64,000 bases of DNA from Betaproteobacteria bacterium (GTDB lineage Bacteria; Pseudomonadota; Gammaproteobacteria; Burkholderiales; Casimicrobiaceae), in contig JAAFJO010000010.1 of the NCBI GenBank assembly GCA_013298145.1, forward strand, positions 1 through 64,000. Reading direction: 5' to 3'. The position numbers and the translations under genes are program-made. Positions 1-7,585 of this stretch are shown here, one piece after another. The first letter of the stretch is position 1. Each line of letters begins with the position of its first letter. The notes under the pieces were generated by a model, which was not told the origin of the DNA, did no database searches, and saw only the letters and a list, made by a program, of their open reading frames with translations.

Positions 1-140
1 ATCTCATGCGCCTGAACAGTCATGTCACCGAAGCTCGTGCAGCGATCGAATCGCTCAAAGCGAAGAGCGTTCGGCACGGCAATATTGCAGCTTTGGTAGA
101 GAAGCGGATTGAAGCTGGGCACTACACGCGAACGATTTAG
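1..140 (+). CDS. C-terminal end of an unrecognised protein, cut by window edge
   Basis: A frame open from the window edge ends at TAG 138-140 and encodes about 45 residues ending in GHYTRTI. An internal ATG lies at 6-8. The piece is helical-looking and charged, and I do not recognise the family. The same frame stays open after the stop to a TAA at 273-275, so a nonsense-interrupted longer gene is possible but not shown. By position it is transposon cargo, convergent with nucC. Confidence 0.3.
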   Translation, partial: LMRLNSHVTEARAAIESLKAKSVRHGNIAALVEKRIEAGHYTRTI

Positions 141-536
141 GACCTGATCGCTTGCTGCGATCAAAGCAACCGCCTTCTTCGCCACAGCGATCACGCCTTC
201 AAGGAAGCAATGCCGCAACGGGTTGAGCAGCGCATCGCCGCTCAACACCGACTGGGGCGACTCAAAGCAACTTAACAACGCTCATGCGTCGAATGCGTTT
301 AACGCGTTGATAACAATCGGAGGAGGCCGTGCAAGTCGGGCGCAAATTGCCAGCGAGGTAGTCGGTAACCGTCGCGCAAGTGCAGAATCGCAATGCAATC
401 TTCAAGTGGTATTCACTCAAGGATTGTGGCCCAAGTTGCGGGAAGTCGCTAACCCTCATCATCCGCCATGAAGCCCAGGTTGAAAACGAGATACTGACCA
501 TATGCGACCGATGCGTTCGACCGCCTCGCTTCGAAA
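141..536. other. Gap between partial left-edge gene and nucC; no gene supported
   Basis: No convincing coding frame, RNA or terminator was recognised. The short open frames lack a recognisable protein, and some are mirrored by frames on the other strand. It would hold the 3' ends of two convergent units (the partial gene and the CBASS operon). No clear hairpin followed by a T run was seen for either. Confidence 0.5.
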
Positions 537-1265
537 CTACTTCGTCAGCCACTCCCCATACGCGTTCACATCGATCATCGGAACAGTACCGCTGAACTGA
601 AGCATCGATATCAACTTGAACAAGAACGCGGTTGCGGGTTTGCACTCCTTCGTGAACTCGTACTCGTGGTGCGCCTGATTCCATACGAAGTGGCCGTGTG
701 CTGCCACGCAGCCGATGTTGAGTCGATCTTCCTCTCCGCTGCCGTCATTGAGGGCCTTCCAGAGCGGATCACCGCAGCATGGCGTCCAATCGCTCTCGAA
801 TGTCAAGATGCCGCCGAGGATCGGGATTAACGGCTTTGGTGGATGCGTACCCCCCGCGTGAGGAATCGGCAGACTTGTACGATGCAACTTGCGCACAGAC
901 GCAGCCTTTTTGCGCGCATAAGCCACATAGTTGGCGTTGATAGTTTGTTTAGCTTCGAAGATCGCATAAACGCTTTCGGCCGGCACAATCATTTCGCCCT
1001 CGTAGCGGAAGATGAATGGTGAATACTGTCGGTCATAGACCACGACATCGATCTGGTCGCTGAACGAACCTTGGCTATCAACGACATACGCCTTGTCCGC
1101 GCGGTAGCGCTCGGGCAAATAGGTTTTCAGCAGATCAAGCCATACCCCTTCACTCGAATCTCCTTTGGCGTCGGGGTGTCCGAAAGATTTTCTAGCCGTG
1201 TGCAAGCGGTGCTGAATGTCTTCATGCAGGCTAGCTAGCAACGCTGGAAGTGACCAATTGCTCAC
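537..1265 (-). CDS. nucC: CBASS effector nuclease NucC
   Basis: A 242-residue restriction-like endonuclease of the NucC family (DUF6602). In characterised CBASS systems NucC binds cyclic tri-adenylate, assembles from trimers to hexamers and cuts double-stranded DNA indiscriminately, killing the infected cell. The active-site residues are visible at the positions known for Escherichia coli NucC: Asp73 in QIDVVV, and Glu104 and Lys106 in FEAKQ. The length matches the family. It is the last gene of cdnC-cap7-cap6-nucC, and its start overlaps the cap6 stop by 4 bp. No damage is visible, so it should be functional. The identity rests on remembered similarity to E. coli NucC along most of the length. 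Confidence 0.93.
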   Translation of the reverse strand: MSNWSLPALLASLHEDIQHRLHTARKSFGHPDAKGDSSEGVWLDLLKTYLPERYRADKAYVVDSQGSFSDQIDVVVYDRQYSPFIFRYEGEMIVPAESVYAIFEAKQTINANYVAYARKKAASVRKLHRTSLPIPHAGGTHPPKPLIPILGGILTFESDWTPCCGDPLWKALNDGSGEEDRLNIGCVAAHGHFVWNQAHHEYEFTKECKPATAFLFKLISMLQFSGTVPMIDVNAYGEWLTK

Positions 1266-2197
1266 GATTTGTTCTCCTCGAACGGCGGTGTGGGTTGCAT
1301 CTGCAAGGCGATCTCCGTAGCGCGAGTCGCCGTCACACTACGCGACGGATACGCATCAAGGACAATCGCGGGCAGCAGACGCTGAGTCAAATCGGAGAAT
1401 GTAAAGCCATGATTTCCCTTCTTCTTCCCTGTGGCTGTGACCAGTTCATCAATTTGCTTAGCGTTGAAACCGAGCGCATGAAGCGCGCTATGGAGGACTG
1501 CGTGACGTTGCACATCATTCGGGCGCTCGAATGCGAGTATCTCGGCAGCTCGTCTCTTGACTGCAGGATCGAGCGCACCGAGACGGTTTGTGCACATGAT
1601 TACTGCGCCCGGCAACTGCTCGGTGGCAAAGCGGTCAATACCACGGATGAAGGCGTTCACGCCTGCGCGGTCTTCGTGGTGCATTTGTGCCGATTCGCGT
1701 GACTGGGCCAGCGCATCGGCCTCGTCGACAAGGAGAATGACTGCGCCGCGCGCGCGTCCGTTACTGCCTTTTAGCTTCAATGCAGCCTCGACCGCATAGT
1801 CGAAGGCTGCAGACAGCAGTTGTGTCATCTCCCCCACGCGGCCTTGGCCCCGATTCGCAAGGCTCAATGGAAACAACGTGATCTCGATCTTCTGCTGCCG
1901 CGCGACGGCATCTCCGATGGTCTCGGCAAGCTCCGTCTTGCCGGAGCCAACATCGCCAGCAAGTATGACAAGTGGGGGGCGTCGCAGCACATGCTTGAGC
2001 AGCCCCTTTGCGTCAGGATGGTGCTTTTGCGCCCAGGCCTCGAGCCCGGCTGGATTTACCAGTAGCCCGAGAATTTTGCTAAGGCGGTCCTTGTGGTCAT
2101 CAAGGCCGACCAGTCGTGCAAGTCGCTCTTGCGGAGCAAAATCGGGAAACGTCAAACGTCGCTCGAACAGTTCATCAAGTGCCGGTTTCGTCTGCAT
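1262..2197 (-). CDS. cap6: CBASS Cap6, TRIP13/Pch2-like AAA+ ATPase
   Basis: A 311-residue AAA+ ATPase. Walker A is GDVGSGKT at about 81-88, Walker B ILLVDE at about 154-159, and a sensor-1 region CTNR lies near 200. In type III CBASS, Cap6 (a TRIP13/Pch2 relative) disassembles the HORMA-cyclase complex and keeps the cyclase off without infection. The gene overlaps the cap7 stop by one base and the nucC start by four, so translation is probably coupled. Identification rests on AAA+ motifs plus its place between HORMA and NucC. By sequence alone it could pass as a generic AAA ATPase, but the operon makes Cap6 the clear choice. Confidence 0.9.
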   Translation of the reverse strand: MQTKPALDELFERRLTFPDFAPQERLARLVGLDDHKDRLSKILGLLVNPAGLEAWAQKHHPDAKGLLKHVLRRPPLVILAGDVGSGKTELAETIGDAVARQQKIEITLFPLSLANRGQGRVGEMTQLLSAAFDYAVEAALKLKGSNGRARGAVILLVDEADALAQSRESAQMHHEDRAGVNAFIRGIDRFATEQLPGAVIMCTNRLGALDPAVKRRAAEILAFERPNDVQRHAVLHSALHALGFNAKQIDELVTATGKKKGNHGFTFSDLTQRLLPAIVLDAYPSRSVTATRATEIALQMQPTPPFEENKS

Positions 2198-2709
2198 CAG
2201 TAGGCCTTCACGCTGGCGCGGCCTAGGGCTCGACCACCGGCAGAATAGGTTTTGTCGTCGATCAGGTAACCATTCACCGTCGGCGGTGTCGCGCTCCCAC
2301 GGTAGAAAGGCATGCGAACATTAAATGCGTCTTGCTCGCTCGCCGACAGCGCGTACCATGTCGCAGAGTAGGTCAAGTAGTTGTAAAAGCTCGCATCCCT
2401 TGTATCTCGTCCTGGCAACACCCTGCCGGGATCGTCATCATTAGCAGGCATGCCGGCGAGATCGCGGGCCGTATAGCGCAGTGTTGGCTCAATCCACTGG
2501 CCATTACGTTTGAAACCGACGGTGAGGGTGCCAAGATACCCAGCCTTCAACAGTTCGATGGCCTCGCACTCGTAGTGGCCGATGTCGGTATCGCTCGGAT
2601 AGCCGTAGAAGCGCTGCATCCGCTTCAGATCGGCGGAGATTTTTGCGGCTATGTGACGCGCATGCGTGACGGTAAAAGTAGTAGATTCGCTTATCGAATA
2701 GCTGGACAT
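2197..2709 (-). CDS. cap7: CBASS Cap7, bacterial HORMA-domain sensor (family 1)
   Basis: A 170-residue single-domain protein. The N-terminal run (TFTVTHARHIAAKI, then DLKRMQRFYGYPSD) and the WIEPTLRYTA segment are features I associate with bacterial HORMA family 1. In characterised type III CBASS, the HORMA protein closes around a peptide that signals infection and then binds and activates the cyclase; Cap6 reopens it. The C-terminal 60 residues would form the mobile safety-belt. It starts 9 bp after the cdnC stop and overlaps cap6 by one base. There is no second HORMA gene, as in the simple one-HORMA E. coli MS115-1 arrangement. Confidence 0.9.
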   Translation of the reverse strand: MSSYSISESTTFTVTHARHIAAKISADLKRMQRFYGYPSDTDIGHYECEAIELLKAGYLGTLTVGFKRNGQWIEPTLRYTARDLAGMPANDDDPGRVLPGRDTRDASFYNYLTYSATWYALSASEQDAFNVRMPFYRGSATPPTVNGYLIDDKTYSAGGRALGRASVKAY

Positions 2710-2718
2710 AGTTGCCTC

Positions 2719-3681
2719 TTACACTTGAAATGACGAGCCGAAGATCTTTTGCCAGTAGTAGACGGTCTCTTGCTTAGTAGGCGCCGAGAGCGCCGAGTCG
2801 ATCGCATCTCCTGCGTCGATTGCAGCCTCGTAGATCGCCCTTGCGTTTGCGTCGGTGTAGAGGAGGCTTACGTTGTTTGCAGCGTTCACCGGATCGATGA
2901 TCTGTACGCGCTGACTGAAGCATCCGACCGAAGATGCGGGGTAGTTGTCGGTAAAGAAGACCTTTTCTCGCAGATCGGTGCGCGCCAAGTATGTGAAAAA
3001 GTGCTGCAGCGCCTCCGAGTAGTCAGAAAATGACAAACCTTGGTCGGCGAGCTTGGCGAGGATCAGTTCAATCATGAATGATTTGAGCCGGAAGGTCTCG
3101 TCGCTTTTCAAGCGAGCGGCCCAGAACTTCACTAGGCGAACCACCTGCGAAAAGTGATCGGGTTGCATGCGCTTGCGCTTACGGATGAACTCCAGATGCA
3201 ACGGGATGTTGGTCTTCAGAAACGAACCATCGTCCTGGCTCACAAGATTCCCAAACCAATTCGGGTCGCCGTCATAAAGTATGGGCACCACATCAACGTC
3301 GAGTCCGGAACCGCGAAACGACACGGTCACGCTGTACGTTTGTGGTTTAACCTGGTCTGCCGAGAAGTTCGGATACGCCTTGCGCAGCCGCTCAGCTAGG
3401 TACTCCAACAGCGCGGTTACCGACCTGGGCGCATCCGCACCGCTGATGTAGCAAGCCACGTCGATGTCGTTGAGGGATCGCAGAGCAGTACCCTTTGCAA
3501 GACTACCTGCGAGTAGCATCTTCTTGAGGCTGAAGTCTGGATGTTCGCCCAAGTAGGTCTCGAGTCGATCCCGAAGACCTTTTGCCTGCGCACGGAACTC
3601 GTCAGCCTTCTCCTTGGGTAGGTTGACCCTCTCCTGGGCGAAGCGTGCGATTTCGTTGTGACTTACGTGTTTTCGGCTCAT
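2719..3681 (-). CDS. cdnC: CBASS cyclic oligonucleotide synthase, CdnC-like CD-NTase
   Basis: A 320-residue nucleotidyltransferase of the cGAS/DncV (CD-NTase) family. GS sits at residues 59-60 and the metal-binding pair at Asp72 and Asp74 (NDIDV). The third Asp is about 130, in SGLDVDVVP. The ending, YYWQKIFGSSFQV, resembles E. coli MS115-1 CdnC, which makes cyclic tri-adenylate, the ligand NucC needs. I chose the ATG at 3681, preceded by GGAAA at about 9 bp. An in-frame TTG at 3702 would add seven residues but would place the start against the palindrome. It is the first gene of the CBASS operon, divergent from capH. The exact product (cA3 or other) is inferred from the effector. Confidence 0.92.
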   Translation of the reverse strand: MSRKHVSHNEIARFAQERVNLPKEKADEFRAQAKGLRDRLETYLGEHPDFSLKKMLLAGSLAKGTALRSLNDIDVACYISGADAPRSVTALLEYLAERLRKAYPNFSADQVKPQTYSVTVSFRGSGLDVDVVPILYDGDPNWFGNLVSQDDGSFLKTNIPLHLEFIRKRKRMQPDHFSQVVRLVKFWAARLKSDETFRLKSFMIELILAKLADQGLSFSDYSEALQHFFTYLARTDLREKVFFTDNYPASSVGCFSQRVQIIDPVNAANNVSLLYTDANARAIYEAAIDAGDAIDSALSAPTKQETVYYWQKIFGSSFQV

Positions 3682-3702
3682 TTTTGACGTTTCCAAAGAC
3701 AA

Positions 3703-3718
3703 ATGTCGAATTCGACAT
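3703..3718. promoter_or_regulatory. Perfect 16-bp palindrome, probable CapH operator
   Basis: ATGTCGAATTCGACAT reads the same on both strands and lies in the 100-bp gap between cdnC and capH. It sits just upstream of the chosen cdnC ribosome-binding site and just downstream of the candidate cdnC -10 elements. A dimeric HTH repressor bound there would block cdnC transcription. It also overlaps a TCGACA that could serve as a -35 for capH, so autorepression is possible. The binding protein is inferred from context. Confidence 0.65.
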
Positions 3719-3731
3719 GTACTATATGGCT

Positions 3732-3760
3732 ACTTTAACCGTAAACGTAAAACAAGTCAA
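3732..3760 (-). promoter_or_regulatory. Candidate sigma70 promoter of the CBASS operon
   Basis: On the minus strand, TTGACT (3760-3755) and TAAAGT (3737-3732) are separated by 17 bp, a good sigma70 match. Transcription would begin near 3725, just before the palindrome at 3703-3718. A second possible -10, TATAGT, lies at 3726-3721. Promoter assignment is by eye. Confidence 0.5.
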
Positions 3761-3781
3761 CTTTAATATGGCGAACTAGAC

Positions 3782-4129
3782 ATGGTCGATCAACCCACAC
3801 CCTCTGAGCTCTTCCAGGAGCGACTACGTTCGGCCCGCGACCTTCGAAGGTGGAACCAAGGCGAACTTGCCGAAAAGGCAGGCATGCCGCCAAGCTCCAT
3901 CGCGCACTTTGAATCCGGGTCGCGAAAACCATCATTCGACACACTTCGACGCCTGGCGAATACGCTGGAAGTGACGACAGATTATTTGTTGGGGAGAGTC
4001 GAAGACCCAACACTCTCACAGGCAGCGGACCCGCTGTTTCGCGACGTCGGCAAGTTGACTGGCAATGACCGGCAGCTGGCCAGAGACTTCCTGAAAATGC
4101 TCGCCGAGCGAAGCAAACAAGGGAAGTAG
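3782..4129 (+). CDS. capH: CapH-like HTH (XRE-family) repressor of CBASS
   Basis: A 115-residue protein with an XRE-type helix-turn-helix at about residues 10-66. Visible parts are WNQGELAEKAGMPPSSIAHFESGSRKPS and the conserved LANTLEVTTDYLLG ending, followed by a helical tail. It is divergent from cdnC and ends 3 bp before a metalloprotease gene. That layout matches the CapH-CapP regulators described for CBASS, where CapH represses the operon and CapP cleaves CapH after DNA damage. The palindrome 63 bp upstream is the likely operator. The start ATG has no strong ribosome-binding site. The CapH name rests on context and domain type; a generic transposon regulator is the alternative. Confidence 0.82.
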   Translation: MVDQPTPSELFQERLRSARDLRRWNQGELAEKAGMPPSSIAHFESGSRKPSFDTLRRLANTLEVTTDYLLGRVEDPTLSQAADPLFRDVGKLTGNDRQLARDFLKMLAERSKQGK

Positions 4130-4132
4130 CCG

Positions 4133-5020
4133 ATGACCAGCCGTCTGCTGCGCCTTAAGCTCGCAAAACAGCGAGGGGAGGCGCTCGCCATCGAGGAGGA
4201 ATTCACAGAAGTGCCGATTGACCCTTTCGTTATCGCGAATAAGCGCGACATCGTCGTGCAGGCAAAACCCGACACGGAATCGGGCGTGTCCGGCATGCTG
4301 TTGCGACACGGTAACGAATTCGGCATTCTTTACGCTTCTGACGTTCCCAGCGAGGGTTTTCAGCGGTTCAGCGTGGCTCATGAGTTGGGCCACTATTTTC
4401 TAGAGGGTCACATCGACCATATCCTGCCCGAAGACGGAATGCATGCATCGCGCGCCGGATTCTTGTCGGGAGACCCTTATGAGCATGAGGCGGACAGCTT
4501 CGCGGTTGGTCTCCTCATGCCATCGAATTTGTTCAGAAGATTTGTTGGCCGGACGCGAATCGGACTCGCAGACATTGAGACGGCGAGCAAGGCCTGCAAG
4601 ACGTCGCTGACGGCCGCCGCTATTCGCTACGCCGAGCTGACCGACGATGCTATTGCTATCATCCTGAGTACGGGGCGTACGATTGACTACTGCATCCTCT
4701 CAGAAGCCATGAAGTCGCTGCCGGACCTCGCATGGCTCAAGCGCGGTTCGCCTGTGCCCTCGAAGACCTTAACGGCGCGATTCAACCACGACGAGTGTCG
4801 AGTGCTCAAGGCAGAACGAGACGAGGACGAAATCGACGTGCTCGATTGGCTCGGCGGCAAGCGCTCGGCCAAGGTCAGTGAAGAAGTGGTTGGGCTCGGC
4901 AGGTACGGCAAAACACTGACCGTACTCGCTTCCCCAAAGATCGGCCAAGATGCTTATGGCGATGATGGAGACGATGAGATTGATCTGATCGATCAATGGA
5001 CGCCAAGGTTCAGAAAATAA
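4133..5020 (+). CDS. capP: CapP-like ImmA/IrrE-type zinc metalloprotease, CBASS regulator
   Basis: A 295-residue protein with an ImmA/IrrE (DUF955-like) peptidase core. The zinc motif HELGH is at about residues 83-87, with the third ligand in EHEAD near 119. A C-terminal sensor-like portion (about 170-295) has many acidic residues near the end. In described CBASS regulation CapP is activated by single-stranded DNA and cleaves CapH, releasing repression of the operon. It starts 3 bp after the capH stop, so the two are co-expressed. All zinc-binding residues are present. Specific cleavage of the neighbouring HTH protein is inferred from the pair arrangement. Confidence 0.82.
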   Translation: MTSRLLRLKLAKQRGEALAIEEEFTEVPIDPFVIANKRDIVVQAKPDTESGVSGMLLRHGNEFGILYASDVPSEGFQRFSVAHELGHYFLEGHIDHILPEDGMHASRAGFLSGDPYEHEADSFAVGLLMPSNLFRRFVGRTRIGLADIETASKACKTSLTAAAIRYAELTDDAIAIILSTGRTIDYCILSEAMKSLPDLAWLKRGSPVPSKTLTARFNHDECRVLKAERDEDEIDVLDWLGGKRSAKVSEEVVGLGRYGKTLTVLASPKIGQDAYGDDGDDEIDLIDQWTPRFRK

Positions 5021-5636
5021 CCGGCCTCGGCCCCAATATTTCATTGTCTCGAGCGGTATTCGTGCTCAGTCCCTTTTGCGAATGGGCTTCGTGGAGGCGT
5101 GCTTGTACTTCCCTCGCTGAGTGTTTGCACGTTTGATCACCGCTCCTGACCGATAACGACTGCCGAAATCGGCAGAAAGCGGCAGTTCGCCCGAGCGCTG
5201 CGTGCGCAGGCAGCAGCGTCATCGCTACCGGTATGCTTCCGACGGTCAGCTCCTTACAGACTTTGTTCGACCACTCCGCTCGCTTAAAGCAATGCCGTAC
5301 CGTCTCTGCGAGTGTTCAGACCACTGGGCGGCGAACCTCTTAGCGATTTCCTATCCCAATTCCAATCCGGAACCACTTCCTTTCAGCGTTTAACAGTTCT
5401 CGCGCGGCAGAAGTGGCCAACGTTGCGGCGGCACGATCCGCCACTGCTCGTTCCGCGTGTTAAACAGATGCACCAAGCGGAGATTTGTCGTTCGAGTCCA
5501 TAAAACCAAGTTCCACCAACGCGCAGCATTTGCTTGAGTGAGTAATTGGCTATTAGAGTCGCACCGAGGGTGCAGTGCCAGTGGACGGAATGTGATCGAT
5601 GCCTTCGGCTTGAAACACTCTGTGCAATCCTAAAAA
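5021..5636. other. 616-bp gap between capP and tniQ, no gene recognised
   Basis: No coding frame here looks like a protein. One clear hairpin is present at 5160-5175 (CTGCCG, AAAT loop, CGGCAG), followed by a further GCGGCAG copy. It lacks a T run, so it is not a standard terminator. The gap separates convergent units (capP and tniQ) and marks the border between transposition genes and cargo, a place where Tn7-like elements often exchange cargo. Confidence 0.5.
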
Positions 5637-6674
5637 TCAGCCGCCCTCTTTTCCCGGCGATCCTTGGGTGCTTAGAACACGCGCCGACCATCGTTCATAA
5701 CGCTCGCACAAATGACGAGACCTACGGCTGGGACCTCGCTCGGCCGCATTAAAGTGTTGAGGCCAGTCCTGGAGTATCCAAAGCGCCAGCAACAGCTGAG
5801 GGATGCGATCTTTGATTCGTAGTGTTTCCAGGCACTGACTTCGGCGACTTGCGGGGGAGCGGAGCTCGCTCACCATCGCCGCCATTTCAGGCTCGGAAGG
5901 GATCAGGTAGCCGCGCGAAGAACGTAGCATGGAAGCAAATTGCCACCAGTCAAGAAATACATCTTCGGTGCTGAGCCCGTCGTCTCCTACCAGTACGGAA
6001 TCGTGGAACCAGTGGAACGCGAGGAGGCTGCGCAGATCCACCGCTTGCTGCCAAGTTGCAAATTCGATCCGTATGCACTGCGCCTGCCTTAGGTCGAAAT
6101 CACATGCATGACAGCACGTCATCGTAGTCCGCAACGTGGATCTCCGCTTACCCAGTTCTACACGGAATGGGACTACTGGTGCGTCACACCGGGGGCATGC
6201 ATCCAACATCTGAACTTGATGCTCGCTACACTCAACGTAAAACGCGCACCGCCAGACAGTACGAAAGTATGGAACCGGGTCTAGTTGTAAACATACGGGG
6301 CAGTATTGAAGACCGTGTCGACGTCGCTTACGGTGGTAAACGCCATAGGCAAGTATCCAACGCGTGTTACCGTTCGTGCGCACCTCTTCCACAAATGTCC
6401 GCTCGAAAACCCGAAGCGTAGATGCCTCAATGCGATCAACGGGCTCGCCCGTAATCTCGGCGAAGCGTGCCAGGTGCGCTTTAGGCGCAAACCGGTCGTA
6501 GTCTCTCTGTAAGGTCGGCACACCGCTCCCGATTGCCACATCAAGCAACCGCTGGATTTTCATCCCGTTGGCTGTCGCTGTACGCGTCAACCAACTGGTC
6601 AGCAACTCATCGGGTAGGATCCTCGGGTGAATCGGTAACAAACGTCCGGACAATCCTGGCGTAGACTGTGTCAT
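5637..6674 (-). CDS. tniQ: TniQ/TnsD-family target-site selection protein
   Basis: A 345-residue TniQ-domain protein. The N-terminus has the family pattern LLPIHPRILPDELLTSWLTR. Cysteine/histidine zinc-finger pairs follow: CPVC near residue 125, CSEH near 148 and CPRC near 160, then CCHAC near 190. TniQ/TnsD proteins recognise the attachment sequence and recruit TnsC and the transposase. With the element sitting in comM, this protein probably recognises comM DNA, which is inference. Its start overlaps the tnsC stop by 4 bp. It is shorter than Tn7 TnsD (about 500 residues). No Cas genes or CRISPR arrays are near, so it is not a CRISPR-guided element as far as seen. Confidence 0.88.
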   Translation of the reverse strand: MTQSTPGLSGRLLPIHPRILPDELLTSWLTRTATANGMKIQRLLDVAIGSGVPTLQRDYDRFAPKAHLARFAEITGEPVDRIEASTLRVFERTFVEEVRTNGNTRWILAYGVYHRKRRRHGLQYCPVCLQLDPVPYFRTVWRCAFYVECSEHQVQMLDACPRCDAPVVPFRVELGKRRSTLRTTMTCCHACDFDLRQAQCIRIEFATWQQAVDLRSLLAFHWFHDSVLVGDDGLSTEDVFLDWWQFASMLRSSRGYLIPSEPEMAAMVSELRSPASRRSQCLETLRIKDRIPQLLLALWILQDWPQHFNAAERGPSRRSRHLCERYERWSARVLSTQGSPGKEGG

Positions 6675-7585
6675 ACATCGCGAATCAGGCGCTTGCGATC
6701 ATCGAGCGGCACGAACGCACAATTGAGAATTGCGGCTTCATCGATGCGCTCTTTCCCGCTACTTATTGCCCACTTAGCGGCCGCGTTGAGTAGCTCCGAG
6801 ACCGAGCCGATCGTGCCGTCGCTACGTGAGTGAATGAGACTTGCAAGCGCCTTGGTAGATAAGTGTGAGGGCTCGCGCAGCGGCAAGACCTGCTCAAAAT
6901 TGGCCAGCAGAGTGCGAAACTCTGCATCCACCTTCCACAACGGCAGCGGTTCGATTTGGAACCTGGATGCGATTTGCGGGTCGGCATTGACGAGTTGGAG
7001 CGCCTTGTCGGTGCCCGCAAGAACGATCGAAATGCGGAGCTCGTTGGTAAGGTAACGCAGGCCGTTAAAAAACGACTCGCGGTGGCTCGGTGTACTGGCC
7101 ATCGCGTAATTCACCTCGTCGAGCACGAGGACTTTGACACCAATATCTCGCAAGAGCTTGATCGCGTCGGTTCGCAGCTCTCCTCTATCTTTGCTGACCC
7201 GATGGTAGCGGTTGAGCATACGTAACAATTGGCGGTAGATTTCCACCTCATCGGGTCGAGGTGGCGTCTGCATCACCAACACACGGGCCTTGATGTTCGG
7301 CCCGTCAAGATTTTCTTCAGCGGGATACTTCTCCGCGAAGCGCTCCAAGATGTGTGACTTGCCGTTGTTACTGCGCCCGACGATAAGCAAACAGGGCATT
7401 CGATTTACTCGCGGCATTCGAACGAGATCATCAAGCCGTTGCGAGATGTCTATCGCCCGTCGATAAGGCAGCCAGCGGTCCAGTGCGATGTAGTCAAGTC
7501 GATCGCTGTCGCTTGAGCGCGCGACGTCGGCAGCATTCGGTAACAAATGCGAGAGAGTGCCGAATTCGGCTGTTATCGCGTTCAT
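6671..7585 (-). CDS. tnsC: TnsC/TniB-like AAA+ transposition regulator
   Basis: A 304-residue AAA+ ATPase of the TniB/TnsC type. Walker A is GRSNNGKS at about residues 68-75 and Walker B VLVLDE at about 132-137. An Arg-rich LTNELRISIVLAGT region follows. It forms filaments on target DNA and links target selection by TniQ to the TnsA/TnsB transposase. It is much shorter than Tn7 TnsC (about 555 residues) and closer to the TniB size. It overlaps tnsB and tniQ by 4 bp on both sides, which implies one transcript and coupled translation. Confidence 0.9.
   Translation of the reverse strand: MNAITAEFGTLSHLLPNAADVARSSDSDRLDYIALDRWLPYRRAIDISQRLDDLVRMPRVNRMPCLLIVGRSNNGKSHILERFAEKYPAEENLDGPNIKARVLVMQTPPRPDEVEIYRQLLRMLNRYHRVSKDRGELRTDAIKLLRDIGVKVLVLDEVNYAMASTPSHRESFFNGLRYLTNELRISIVLAGTDKALQLVNADPQIASRFQIEPLPLWKVDAEFRTLLANFEQVLPLREPSHLSTKALASLIHSRSDGTIGSVSELLNAAAKWAISSGKERIDEAAILNCAFVPLDDRKRLIRDV

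Noticed and set aside
223..471. 82-codon frame left of nucC
   Set aside because: Low-complexity start, overlap with frames on the other strand and no recognisable domain.
5490..5499. tRNA T-loop-like string GTTCGAGTCC followed by a CCA
   Set aside because: The flanking bases do not form the T stem and no acceptor or anticodon arm could be found upstream.
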